Shown: positions 9,450 through 18,234 of the stretch, one piece after another
Layout of the letters: every line of letters starts with the position of its first letter
Numbering within the stretch: position 1 is the stretch's first letter
Assembly (NCBI GenBank): GCA_016795035.1
Contig: JAEUIT010000025.1
Coordinates: forward strand, 1 to 64,000
Source: Phycisphaerae bacterium
Lineage (GTDB): Bacteria > Planctomycetota > Phycisphaerae > Phycisphaerales > SM1A02
Length of the DNA stretch: 64,000 nt
Direction of reading: 5' to 3'
Notes under the pieces: model-generated
What the model saw: only the letters and a program-made list of their open reading frames with translations
What the model was told of the DNA's origin: nothing
Database searches by the model: none
Made by a program: the position numbers and the translations under genes

Positions 9450-12255
9450 GCCACGCTTCGCATCATCGAATACTGCGAATGCTGCGAATGGTGCCCGTGC
9501 GCGGGAGATCTTCCTCGCGGTCATGGATATGCCCGCCGCGGAGCGCGATGGGGAGATCGATCGGCTGTGCGGATCGGAGCGCGGCCACGCGGACGCACTC
9601 AAGGCGAAGGTCCGCCGGATGCTCGACGCCCATGACGGCGACGCCCAAGATGGCGGCGCCCACGATGACGACGGGGAGTTTTCGTCATTCATGGCCAAGC
9701 CCGCGGCGGCGCTCGTAGACCCGAGCGACCTCGAGGGTGCGCCGCTCCCAGAGTGCATCGATCGCTTTCGCGTGCTCGCACTTCTCGGCGAAGGCGGCTT
9801 CGGAAGCGTGTACCGCGTCAGCCAGATGGAACCGATTGCTCGAGACGTCGCCCTCAAGGTCATCAAGCCGGGCATGGACTCGACGAGCGTCATTGCCCGA
9901 TTCACGAGTGAGCGACAGACGCTGGCCTCGCTGCAACACGAGCACATCGCGACGATCTTCGATGCGGGCAAGACCGCGGACGGCCGACCCTACTTTGTGA
10001 TGGAGCTGATCGAGGGCCTCCCGATCACCAAGCACTGCGACGAGCGGCAGCTCCCGATCGAAGCCAGGCTGTCGCTCTTTCTCGATGTCTGTGGCGCCGT
10101 CGAGTACGCCCATCGCAAGGGCATCATTCACCGCGATCTCAAGCCGTCCAACGTCCTCGTGCACATCGAAGGCGACCGTGCGGTCGCGAAGGTGATCGAC
10201 TTCGGCATCGCTCGGGCGATCGACGCCACCGGCGACGCCCGGATGACGATGCCGATGCAGCTCGTCGGGACGCCCGACTACATGTCGCCGGAGCAGGTCG
10301 AGGCCGCGCCCGAGGGAGTCGACACGCGGGTCGATGTCTATGCCCTCGGCGTTCTGCTGTACGAGCTGCTCGTCGGCGTGACGCCGCTCGACATCGCATC
10401 GCGGACGGGATCGTCGCTCGCCTCGACGTTGCAGGCGATCCGGACGGAGGAGCCGCTGCGGCCGTCCGCCCGACTGGATGGTCTCGGCCCGCGTCGGGCC
10501 GAGATCGCCGCGGCCCGTGCGACCGATCCGAAGCGTCACCGCGCGGCGCTCGTCGGCGATCTCGACTGGATCGTCATGCGGGCGATCGACAAGGATGTCA
10601 CGCGGCGCTACGGCTCGGTCGAGGCGCTCGCCGCGGACATTCGTCGACATCGTGCCCACGAGCCGGTCTCGGCGGCGGCGCCGAGCGCGTGGTATCAGAC
10701 GCGGAAGTTCATGAGGCGCCACCGTGTTGGCGTGACGGCGTCCGTCGTCGTGTTGCTCGCCCTCACCGCCGGTCTGGCCGCGACGCTGGTGTCGTTCGCC
10801 CGCACGCGCGAGGCGGAGAGCATCTCGCGTTCCGCCAAGGACGAGGCGGCCGCGGTGAATGCGTTCCTCATCGACGATCTCTTCGGTGCCGCGTCACCGG
10901 AGCGGGACGGGGTCAAGGTGACCGTGGTCGACGCGCTGGCGAACGCCGTTGCGACCGTCGACGCACGGTTCAAGGACCAGCCGGTGCTCGCCGCGAAGGT
11001 TCGCATGGTGGTCGCCCGCCTGTACTGCGGGCTTGGTCTATATGGGGAAGCGCACCAGGCGATCGAGCCCTGCCCGAGCGTCTTTCGGGAGGCGCTTGGA
11101 CCGGCCGACGTCGCGACGCTTGAGGCGCAGAACATCCTCGCCGAAGCGCTCAGCTTCCGCGGTGATCTGAGCGGGGCCGAGGAGATCCTGCGCTCGGCCT
11201 TTGCTGCGGCCTCGGCGTCGACTGCCGACATCGGACCAGACATAGGACCATGGCCCTACACGATCGAGGCGTCGCTCGGCGAGGTGCTTCAGAAGCTCGG
11301 CCGACACGCCGAGGCGCAACAGCATCTTCGTCACGCGATCGATGGGCTCGACCGGATGCATCCGGTCGGCAACCTGCTGACGCTTGACGCCACGCTCTCC
11401 CTCGCCGCGAGCTTGGGCGCGGAACGACGCTACGAGGAGGCGCTTCCCTATGCGACCGCGGCCCTCCAGCATGCTCGAGCGCAGCCGAAGAAGGACCATC
11501 CCGCGCTCTTGGCCGCCCTGACCCATGTCGCCGCGCTCGCGATGAACCTGGGTCGACCGGCCGAGGCCGAACCGTACTACCGCGAGCTCCTCGCGATGAC
11601 GGAAAGGGCCAACCCGGAGGGGCACTGGCAGATCGCCCTGTCCCAACACTTGGTGGGCGCGTGCATCGTGCGTCAAGAGCGGTGGGAGGAGGCCCAGCCG
11701 CTCCTCTTGCAGGGAGCGGACGGCCTGTGGGCGTCGCTCGGACCTGATCACCCGTTCACGGAGCAGGCGTATCTCCAACTCTGCACGGCCTTGCAGAAGA
11801 ACGGTGATCCTGCGTATCTGTCGACGCTAAAGAGGGCCATCGGCATACGGCTGCGCGTCTCGTTTCCCAACGAGGCGGAGCGGGTCGTCATCGCGACGAA
11901 GACCTACGTCGCCGCCTCGAAGGAAGTGCGCCAGGAGGTCGAGGGCGACGCTGCGATCCCGGACCTCGCAATACAGGAGCTCGAGGACATCGGCACCGAC
12001 ATGCTCGCCCGGAACGAACATCGCGCCGGGCGCTACCTATCCAATATTGGCTGGGCGGCTCTCGAGATCGGCGACACCGCCCGCGCGGAACGCGTGCTCC
12101 GCAAGGCCGAGTCCCACTTGGCGGACCCCGCGCAGAGGACCGACGAACCCTCGGATCACCAAGCCGTTGTCGAGCGTCTGGCGACTCTGTACGAACGGAG
12201 CGGCCGACACGACGAGGCTGCCCGATGGCGGGCGGCGATACCGAAGACGAAGTAG
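9442..12255 (+). CDS. Membrane Ser/Thr protein kinase with extracytoplasmic TPR domain
   Basis: 937 residues; the ATG overlaps the sigma factor stop. A Pkn2-type kinase domain runs from about residue 107: GEGGFGSVY glycine loop, VALKVIKPGMD with the ATP-binding Lys, HRDLKPSN catalytic loop near 229, DFG near 253, and GTPDYMSPEQV. A single membrane helix (VTASVVVLLALTAGLAATLVSF) lies near residue 430. The remaining 500 residues are TPR-like helical pairs, several with the LxxxLxxxGRxxEA pattern. The family phosphorylates partner regulators; here the sigma factor is the obvious partner. All canonical kinase residues are present, so it should be active. Confidence 0.93.
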   Translation: MSEPRFASSNTANAANGARAREIFLAVMDMPAAERDGEIDRLCGSERGHADALKAKVRRMLDAHDGDAQDGGAHDDDGEFSSFMAKPAAALVDPSDLEGAPLPECIDRFRVLALLGEGGFGSVYRVSQMEPIARDVALKVIKPGMDSTSVIARFTSERQTLASLQHEHIATIFDAGKTADGRPYFVMELIEGLPITKHCDERQLPIEARLSLFLDVCGAVEYAHRKGIIHRDLKPSNVLVHIEGDRAVAKVIDFGIARAIDATGDARMTMPMQLVGTPDYMSPEQVEAAPEGVDTRVDVYALGVLLYELLVGVTPLDIASRTGSSLASTLQAIRTEEPLRPSARLDGLGPRRAEIAAARATDPKRHRAALVGDLDWIVMRAIDKDVTRRYGSVEALAADIRRHRAHEPVSAAAPSAWYQTRKFMRRHRVGVTASVVVLLALTAGLAATLVSFARTREAESISRSAKDEAAAVNAFLIDDLFGAASPERDGVKVTVVDALANAVATVDARFKDQPVLAAKVRMVVARLYCGLGLYGEAHQAIEPCPSVFREALGPADVATLEAQNILAEALSFRGDLSGAEEILRSAFAAASASTADIGPDIGPWPYTIEASLGEVLQKLGRHAEAQQHLRHAIDGLDRMHPVGNLLTLDATLSLAASLGAERRYEEALPYATAALQHARAQPKKDHPALLAALTHVAALAMNLGRPAEAEPYYRELLAMTERANPEGHWQIALSQHLVGACIVRQERWEEAQPLLLQGADGLWASLGPDHPFTEQAYLQLCTALQKNGDPAYLSTLKRAIGIRLRVSFPNEAERVVIATKTYVAASKEVRQEVEGDAAIPDLAIQELEDIGTDMLARNEHRAGRYLSNIGWAALEIGDTARAERVLRKAESHLADPAQRTDEPSDHQAVVERLATLYERSGRHDEAARWRAAIPKTK

Positions 12256-12285
12256 CGACGGGGACCGAAGGACCGACGAGACTCG

Positions 12286-12402
12286 TCCGCCCGCCAGCGC
12301 ACGCCTGCGACCTTGGACGAGTTCAAGGGAAGCGTGATTGCCGTCGAGACCGGTACGTGCGTGCACGGATGCGGCACCGTCTCGCACCTTCGACCTCGGT
12401 AG
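12286..12402 (+). pseudogene. Relic of a SASA esterase gene (internal fragment)
   Basis: Read from 12286 to the TAG at 12400-12402, this gives SSARQRTPATLDEFKGSVIA then VETG. Residues RQRTPATLDEFKG match the RAAQRAPATLDEFKG segment of the esterase at 1-1812 (codons near 1465-1530), and the DNA is close to 80% identical over about 50 bases. Nothing upstream or downstream extends the match, so this is an internal scrap of a deleted paralogue lying between the kinase and the SDR gene. Confidence 0.7.
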
Positions 12403-12448
12403 CATGCAACGCTCGTCTCGCCCTTTTTCGCAGCACCGGAGCCTCCGC

Positions 12449-13420
12449 ATGACGCGCATCGCGCTTTGCATCCTCGTCGCCGTCCTGATGTGCTCGCTCT
12501 CCGGCGCGCAACAGCAGCCTCCATCGACCTCGACGGCGCCGCAGGCCCGGCGGGCCGTTCTGGTCACGGGAGCAAGCACCGGCATCGGCCGCAAGACGGC
12601 GGAAGTGCTCGCGGCGAACGGATTCTTCGTCTACGCGTGCGCTCGCAAGGACGCCGACCTCAAGGCGCTGAATGCCATTGAGAACATCCAGGCCATTCGC
12701 CTCGATGTCACCAAGCCCGACGAGATCGCCGCGGCGGTCAAGACCGTGCGTGATGGCGGGCGCGGACTCTACGGCCTCATCAACAACGCAGGCGTTGCGG
12801 TCGTCGGACCGCTCATCGAGCTGAGCGATGAAGATCTCGCCTACCAGCTCGACGTGAACGTGCACGGTCCGTTCCGCGTGACCAAGGCGTTCGCGCCGCT
12901 CCTGATCGAGAGCAAGGGGCGCATCGCCACGACCGGATCGATCTCCGGCATCGTGAGCGGGAGTTTCGGAGGCGCGTACTGCATGAGCAAGCATGCGATC
13001 GAGGCATACACCGATGCGCTCGCCGAGGAGCTAGAGCCGTTCGGCGTTCAGGTCAGCGTCGTCGAACCAGGCAGCTACCAGTCCGAGATCGGCATCGGAG
13101 TGCGTCAGCGACTCGTCGCCGGCGGCTACGGCGGCGAAGGCTCGCGCTACAAGGAACAGATACAGCAGCTTCTGGCGATGCCCGCGGATCGCGCCGACGA
13201 GAAGGAGCCGAACGAGGTCGCACAGGCGTTCCTGCACGCACTCTCCGACGAGAAGCCCAAGCGGCGCTACATGGTCGTGCCGAATCAGGAAGAGGCGGAG
13301 ATCACCATCAAGGCAGCGATTCGCCGCGCCGTCCAGCTCAACGCGGAACAGCCTTATTCCTACGATCGCGAGGGAATGATCAAGCTCCTCGACGAAGCGA
13401 TGAGCAAGGTCGCGAAGTGA
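12449..13420 (+). CDS. Exported short-chain dehydrogenase/reductase
   Basis: 323 residues from the ATG at 12449, with GGAG ten bases upstream; an alternative ATG at 12404 would bury the signal peptide. The N-terminus, MTRIALCILVAVLMCSLSG, is a Sec-type signal. The rest is a classical SDR: TGASTGIG cofactor loop near residue 40, NNAGVAVVG, the catalytic Ser in TGSISG, and Y177-x-x-x-K181 in AYCMSKHA. SDRs use NAD(P)(H), which is not expected outside the cytoplasm, so the signal sequence is odd; the product may instead be membrane-anchored or sit in the planctomycete periplasm with tightly bound cofactor. Substrate unknown. Confidence 0.9.
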   Translation: MTRIALCILVAVLMCSLSGAQQQPPSTSTAPQARRAVLVTGASTGIGRKTAEVLAANGFFVYACARKDADLKALNAIENIQAIRLDVTKPDEIAAAVKTVRDGGRGLYGLINNAGVAVVGPLIELSDEDLAYQLDVNVHGPFRVTKAFAPLLIESKGRIATTGSISGIVSGSFGGAYCMSKHAIEAYTDALAEELEPFGVQVSVVEPGSYQSEIGIGVRQRLVAGGYGGEGSRYKEQIQQLLAMPADRADEKEPNEVAQAFLHALSDEKPKRRYMVVPNQEEAEITIKAAIRRAVQLNAEQPYSYDREGMIKLLDEAMSKVAK

Positions 13421-13491
13421 TCGGGGGATGTTGGTCACGATCTGCCGGCAACGCCTGTGCGAAGCGGCGGATCTGACAATCCTTCGACCAT

Positions 13492-13517
13492 GAAACGGTA
13501 GCCCGAGCTACCGCTTC
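13492..13517. terminator. Hairpin between convergent gene ends
   Basis: GAAACGGTAG (13492-13501) pairs with CTACCGCTTC (13508-13517) with one mismatch and a six-base loop. It sits just beyond the SDR gene and includes the stop codon of the minus-strand relic. No T-tract, so termination is a guess. Confidence 0.45.
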
Positions 13518-13735
13518 GCCCTCAACCGATACGCCGCCATCCCGCCGGCCGGGACGGTGATGTGAAGCAACGCGTCGCCGTGCGGGTCGACCGACACTTC
13601 GATATCCGGTGTGCCGTCGCCGGTCACAGGCGCGTTCGAGACCGTCGCGGTCGAGCCTATGCCGGCGAGCGCGATCGCGCCGGTCAGGCTATGCACGATG
13701 AGCATCGCCGAGACTCGGCCCGCGAAGACGCCGCA
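13508..13735 (-). pseudogene. Relic: C-terminal domain of a glycosidase paralogue
   Basis: The translated end MLIVHSLTG, ALAGIG, DIEVSVDPHG and HITVPAGGMAAYRLRAKR matches the C-terminus of the glycosidase-like protein at 15079-17247 (MLIVHNPTG, ALAGIG, EIEVIVDPSG, PITVPAGDMAWYKVQAKR), with about half the residues identical. The relic starts directly after, and in frame with, the TGA of the thioredoxin-like gene, so readthrough of that stop would append it. It has lost the whole catalytic part. Most likely the stump of a tandem paralogue. Confidence 0.75.
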
Positions 13736-15067
13736 TCATTGCGCGTCAGCCAGCGCCGCCTCGACGTCCGTCTTGAGCTTGGCGACGTCCGCGTGCGTCG
13801 TCTCGATCAACGTCAGGAATTCGACGTGCGCCGTCCGCGGTTCCTTCGCCACCAATGCCGCGCCGATCAGGCCGCGAGCCATCTCTTCCGAAGCGTCGAG
13901 TTCGTACGCTCGCTCCAACAGGCGATTGGCTTCGTCGTCGCGGCCGGCCGCCAAGAGCGATGCGTAGTCGTGAGCCGCTTCATCGCGAAGCGACTGCGCG
14001 ACCTCGGCTTTCATGGCGGCGAGCTGGGCCGTGTGGCGGCCCTTCGGAGCGAGGCTCAGGTTCGTACACATGCTCCAGAATTGCTCCAACTCCGCCACCG
14101 GATTGGAGACGATGCGGCCGAGATCGGCCCACCGGTTTTCGGCAACGAGAAGCGGCCGCAACCGGGCGATGTTCTGCGTGAGATGGTTTGTCCAGCGCGG
14201 GTCCGCCTTCACGGAATCGAACCAGGCAAGCGAAGCATCGGGATCCTTGACCACCTCGTTCAGCACGAGGAGATCTCCGACCTCCTGCCCATCGACCGTA
14301 GCCGCCTTGAGCCGCTCCATGGTCGCGTCACGAAGAGCGACGAAACGCCGCCTCGCCTCGAGGTTGCGCGAACTCAGGCGGCCCATCTCGTTGGGCATCA
14401 TCGACAGCCGCACGCCCAGCGCGGACGGCATGTGCTTCAGCATGTTCTCCCAGAGCCACGCATACTCGTCGGCTGCTTTCACCGGGTCGCCAGCCTGGGC
14501 AAGCGATCGGGCCAGATCCATACGTGCCTTGATGTCGATGGTCCCTTCACTCGCGTCGCGCGATCCGGCCGTTCGGGTGACGGCGTCGATCCACTTCTCG
14601 CCCTTATCGATGCCACTGAGCCAGGAACGAAAGTCCTCGGGCCTTCGCATGCCGACGATTCGGTCAAACTCCTTGCCGTTCCTGAACGCGATCATCGTCG
14701 GCATCGCCTCGATGGCGAGGTCCTTGGCGATCTCCCGCTGCTGGTCGACATCAACCGAGACGATGATCGCGTGCTTCTTGAGCCAGGTGACGACCTGCTC
14801 GTCGCGCCACGTCGTCCTATCCATCCGCTTGCATGGCCGGCACCAGACGGCGGTGGCCTTCACTAGGAACCACTTCTCTTCCGCGAGAGCTGCGGCCTTC
14901 GCGTCGGCGTAGGAGCGGCGGTCGAAGATCGGGGGATGGTCACCAGCCGTGCCGACGTCGCCAAGAGCGCCCGCCCCGCTCGGGTTGGACTCAGACGTGC
15001 GTCCGAGCGTTGCGAGGGCAGCGAAGAGGAAACGTGGGACGCGACCGTCTTGCACTCCATTCTCCAT
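13736..15067 (-). CDS. Thioredoxin-fold protein with helical C-terminal extension
   Basis: 443 residues if the ATG at 15067 is used; a GTG at 15106 would overlap the upstream glycosidase gene by 28 bases, and neither has a clear ribosome-binding site. The thioredoxin domain (about residues 45-155) has the active site AVWCRPCKRMD, so both redox cysteines are present, and the cis-Pro loop AMPTMIAF. The rest is alpha-helical with TPR-like pairs and no known motif. It follows the glycosidase gene on the same strand with an 11-base gap, suggesting one transcript. A protein-disulfide role is expected from the active site; the N-terminal hydrophobic FLFAALATLG may be a weak signal or anchor. Confidence 0.85.
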   Translation of the reverse strand: MENGVQDGRVPRFLFAALATLGRTSESNPSGAGALGDVGTAGDHPPIFDRRSYADAKAAALAEEKWFLVKATAVWCRPCKRMDRTTWRDEQVVTWLKKHAIIVSVDVDQQREIAKDLAIEAMPTMIAFRNGKEFDRIVGMRRPEDFRSWLSGIDKGEKWIDAVTRTAGSRDASEGTIDIKARMDLARSLAQAGDPVKAADEYAWLWENMLKHMPSALGVRLSMMPNEMGRLSSRNLEARRRFVALRDATMERLKAATVDGQEVGDLLVLNEVVKDPDASLAWFDSVKADPRWTNHLTQNIARLRPLLVAENRWADLGRIVSNPVAELEQFWSMCTNLSLAPKGRHTAQLAAMKAEVAQSLRDEAAHDYASLLAAGRDDEANRLLERAYELDASEEMARGLIGAALVAKEPRTAHVEFLTLIETTHADVAKLKTDVEAALADAQ

Positions 15068-15078
15068 ATCGTGAAGGA

Positions 15079-17247
15079 CTATCGCTTCGCTTGCACCTTG
15101 TACCACGCCATGTCGCCCGCAGGAACCGTAATGGGTACCAGGAGATGCCCCGATGGATCGACAATCACTTCAATCTCGGGCGCACTGTCACCGGCGACTC
15201 TCGCGCTTTCACCAATGCCGGCGAGCGCGAGATTCACGCGCAGGTCGCGTTTCACGAGAGATCCGGTCGGGTTATGCACGATGAGCATCGCCTCGCGCGC
15301 CTCCGGGTCGACGTGCACGAACCAGTCGATGTCGCGGCCGTCGGGGCGGCGGCCATGGACGATGTCGGATTCAAGTATGCGACGATTCGCCTTGAACCAC
15401 GCGACGCGCTCGCGGACGAGGTCGCGCGTGGCGTCGGTGTCGTAGAGGCGCGGTCCGCGGAAGCACGCCTGCACGCCGGCGGAGAGTAGGTTGTCGAGCC
15501 GGCGCCGATAGTGGTCGCGGTGTTCGTCGAGCGGCTCGATCGTCGCCGCCGGTCCGCCTCCGTGGTATTGCATGAGCGGCACGAACATCCAACCCATGCT
15601 CGGCGTCTTCGACCACGTGCCGTCGAAGATATTCTGGCGTTCGATGATCTCCTGGTCGGCGCGGGGCAGGGACCAATTCGTTTCGCGGTATCCCATGGCG
15701 CACTTGTTGGCGCCGGCGAGGTAATACCAATCCGGCACGTTGAGATAGATGCCGCGCGCCCGGCACCAACGATAGAAGTTGGCGATCGTCGTCCATTGAC
15801 GCCACTGCGAGTCGGCGAGGCCGCGGTGGCCGGGATGTTCGGTCGAGGCGCAGACGTCGCCGGGGTAGCTGCCGTCGTGCTCGAGGACGTCGAGGCCGGT
15901 CGACTCGAAGGCCGCCCGCAACGTCTCGAAGTACCGCTCGCCCCACGGCGATCCGAGGCAGGGCGAATTGCCGAACACCGCGAAGCCGCCGGGCTTTCCG
16001 GTGGCGGGATTTACGACGTCGTTGGCGGCGTCGATCGACCGGCTGGCCAAAAGCGAATAGCCGCCGAGCGCCACGCCCTTCGCATGGGCGTAATCGGCGA
16101 GTTCCTTCAGTTGGGTTCGATAGGCGGCGTCGCTGCGTTCGATATCGAAACCGCTGCCGAACGTCATGATGAGGAGTTCGAAGCCGACCTCGGCGGCCTG
16201 ATCGATCGCGGCGCGGACGGCGGCGGGCTCCGACGATCCGACATGGAAGATGAGCGGATTCTCCTGCACCCACGGGGCGATCGTGCGATACATCCGCCGT
16301 TGGGCGAGCCCGCGGCGCTCGCGGTCGGTCGAGTCATAGAGCAATTCAAACACGCGCGGCGATTCGAATCGATCGCCCGGCGCGATGGTGACGCCAGGAC
16401 CGACCGTCGGGCCGCACTCCAGGAGACACGGGGTGTGCCGGTCGTAGTGAACCTGCGTCGCATAGAGCGGATCGTCGATCCAACGAACGCCGGGAGCGCT
16501 CGTGCCGGCCTCCATGCTCCCGCCGAATGCATACTCGCTCTCGACATGGATCGAGCGCGGATACGTCGCGAAGTCGAGCGCCGAACCGCCGACGAGCGAG
16601 GCCGGTTCGACCCACGCGAGAAGCTCGGATCGAAAGGCGTCGAGCGTGATCGGCGACGCGCCGCCGTTCGTGACGCTGATCCACTTTGCAAGAAGTGGAA
16701 TCGAATCGAAGAGCTCGTAGTGCACCGTCACGGTGACGCCCGCCGGTCCGCGATCGTCGGCGCGGAAGTCGAGATCGAGCGACACGCCGGGCGGCGGCCA
16801 GGTCACCGGACGACTCAGCCATTGCGTGCGAGGTTTCCACGCGAGGCGCTCCTTCGTGCGCCCGATGCGCTGACCGATATATTCAAATGCCCCATCGATC
16901 GCGGTGAGTTGCGAAATCGACTCCGGCCGCAGGAAGTTGTGAACCGTCTGACCGTCGAGCCCGCCGACCGGATACGCAGTCCCGTCGATCGTCACCATCG
17001 CCTCGGGCCGAACGCTCCGCAGTTCGGCGGCATCGGTCATCAGGTTGTCGAACGCAATCGTCGCCGCATTCGGCGTCAGACGGATCGTCCGTCGAAGCAG
17101 CCCGTTCGTGAGCGTGATCGACGACGCGTCTTCGGCCAATGTCGCTTCGGCGCGGAAGGTCGATGCGTCGACGAGCCAGTCGGATGGCGGGGCCGCGGCG
17201 ACGGATGCGAGCGACACGAACGCGGCGACGAGGAGCGATGTGGGCAT
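15079..17247 (-). CDS. Secreted alpha-galactosidase-like glycoside hydrolase
   Basis: 722 residues with a Sec signal (MPTSLLVAAFVSLASVAAA). An N-terminal beta-sandwich (about residues 20-300) precedes a TIM-barrel-like region with FELLIMTFGSGFDIE, KGVALGGYSLLASR and LDVLEHDGSYPGDVCA; the Asp of EHDGSYPG sits where clan GH-D enzymes carry their nucleophile. A C-terminal beta domain ends in ITVPAGDMAWYKVQAKR. This layout fits a GH36-like alpha-galactosidase, but I cannot assign a family with certainty. A truncated paralogue of the C-terminal domain lies at 13508-13735. Probably heads a two-gene unit with the thioredoxin-like gene. Confidence 0.78.
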   Translation of the reverse strand: MPTSLLVAAFVSLASVAAAPPSDWLVDASTFRAEATLAEDASSITLTNGLLRRTIRLTPNAATIAFDNLMTDAAELRSVRPEAMVTIDGTAYPVGGLDGQTVHNFLRPESISQLTAIDGAFEYIGQRIGRTKERLAWKPRTQWLSRPVTWPPPGVSLDLDFRADDRGPAGVTVTVHYELFDSIPLLAKWISVTNGGASPITLDAFRSELLAWVEPASLVGGSALDFATYPRSIHVESEYAFGGSMEAGTSAPGVRWIDDPLYATQVHYDRHTPCLLECGPTVGPGVTIAPGDRFESPRVFELLYDSTDRERRGLAQRRMYRTIAPWVQENPLIFHVGSSEPAAVRAAIDQAAEVGFELLIMTFGSGFDIERSDAAYRTQLKELADYAHAKGVALGGYSLLASRSIDAANDVVNPATGKPGGFAVFGNSPCLGSPWGERYFETLRAAFESTGLDVLEHDGSYPGDVCASTEHPGHRGLADSQWRQWTTIANFYRWCRARGIYLNVPDWYYLAGANKCAMGYRETNWSLPRADQEIIERQNIFDGTWSKTPSMGWMFVPLMQYHGGGPAATIEPLDEHRDHYRRRLDNLLSAGVQACFRGPRLYDTDATRDLVRERVAWFKANRRILESDIVHGRRPDGRDIDWFVHVDPEAREAMLIVHNPTGSLVKRDLRVNLALAGIGESARVAGDSAPEIEVIVDPSGHLLVPITVPAGDMAWYKVQAKR

Positions 17248-17502
17248 GCGTTCATGAGCCTAACGGGAACGCCCGGTGCGCGGCGCCGCCTCGGTCGCGC
17301 CGCACTAGGGATTTGCTTCCCGTGGCGCACGCGGCCCACGAGCAGAGATGACGTACGCGAGCTCGATCTCGGCGCGGGTCGGCCCAGAGGCATTCGACTG
17401 CGTTGACGCTCCTCCCACTGGCCGGTAGCTTCCGCGGAGTAGGCGGGTCGGTTCTGTCCCTCTGCGCGTCGCGACGTTCTCGCGCGACGTCCGCGCGATG
17501 CA

Positions 17503-18081
17503 ATGAGGACCTTTTTACGAGCGGAGTCGCACCACGTGGTCTCGACCGAGAAACCAACACTTAAAGCGAGACTGCTTGCTGAGACAAAGACATACCTCTT
17601 TATCGCGGCATATCTATTCTTGTTCCTATCGGCCCTCACCGCGTACCGACAATTCGTGCAGCTCGAGTACGGGGTGGCCTACGTCGAGTACGGGTTTAGC
17701 CTCATCGAGGCACTGGTCTTGGGCAAGTTGATCGTCATCGGGCGCGTCCTCAATCTCGGGGAGAGATTCCTCGACCGGCCGCTGATCATCCCGACGCTCT
17801 ATAAGACCCTCTGCTTCGGTGTGCTGGTGGTGATCTTCAGCGTCTTGGAGCGGATCATCGGCGGCCTGTGGCACCACAAGGAGATGCATGAGATCCTCGA
17901 CAGCATCGTGAGTCGCGGCAAGTGGGAGATCCTGTGCCGCGTGACCATGCTTGTCATGGTGTTCTTGCCGATGTTCGCGACCTGGGAGATCGGGCGATTC
18001 GTGGGAGAGGGGAAGCTCTTCAAACTCTTCTTCCATCGCCGGGCCGACGCGGAGTCGAGCCAGCGGCAGAGCGCCACATGA
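17503..18081 (+). CDS. Conserved four-helix membrane protein
   Basis: 192 residues. Hydrophobic segments: YLFIAAYLFLFLSALTAY, YGFSLIEALVLGKLIVIG, LCFGVLVVIFSVLERII and ILCRVTMLVMVFLPMFATW. Charged, short loops and a Lys/Arg-rich C-terminus suggest an inner-membrane protein with both ends in the cytoplasm. I recognise the general type (small uncharacterised membrane proteins of Gram-negative bacteria) but no function. A start at the ATG of 17503 places a short charged N-terminus before the first helix. It is divergent from the glycosidase gene across 255 bases. Confidence 0.8.
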   Translation: MRTFLRAESHHVVSTEKPTLKARLLAETKTYLFIAAYLFLFLSALTAYRQFVQLEYGVAYVEYGFSLIEALVLGKLIVIGRVLNLGERFLDRPLIIPTLYKTLCFGVLVVIFSVLERIIGGLWHHKEMHEILDSIVSRGKWEILCRVTMLVMVFLPMFATWEIGRFVGEGKLFKLFFHRRADAESSQRQSAT

Positions 18082-18234
18082 TTCCCTCGTCGCCAACGGA
18101 AGCGCGGCGCCGCGCGAGACTGCTTGCCCACCCCGTGAACGCCTTGACCGACGGCACGTCCTGACGGACCATCCGCTCGTCCGGCGCTGTCGCGTGCATC
18201 GCGCCTATTCAGAAATCAAATCAGGGGGTTTGCT

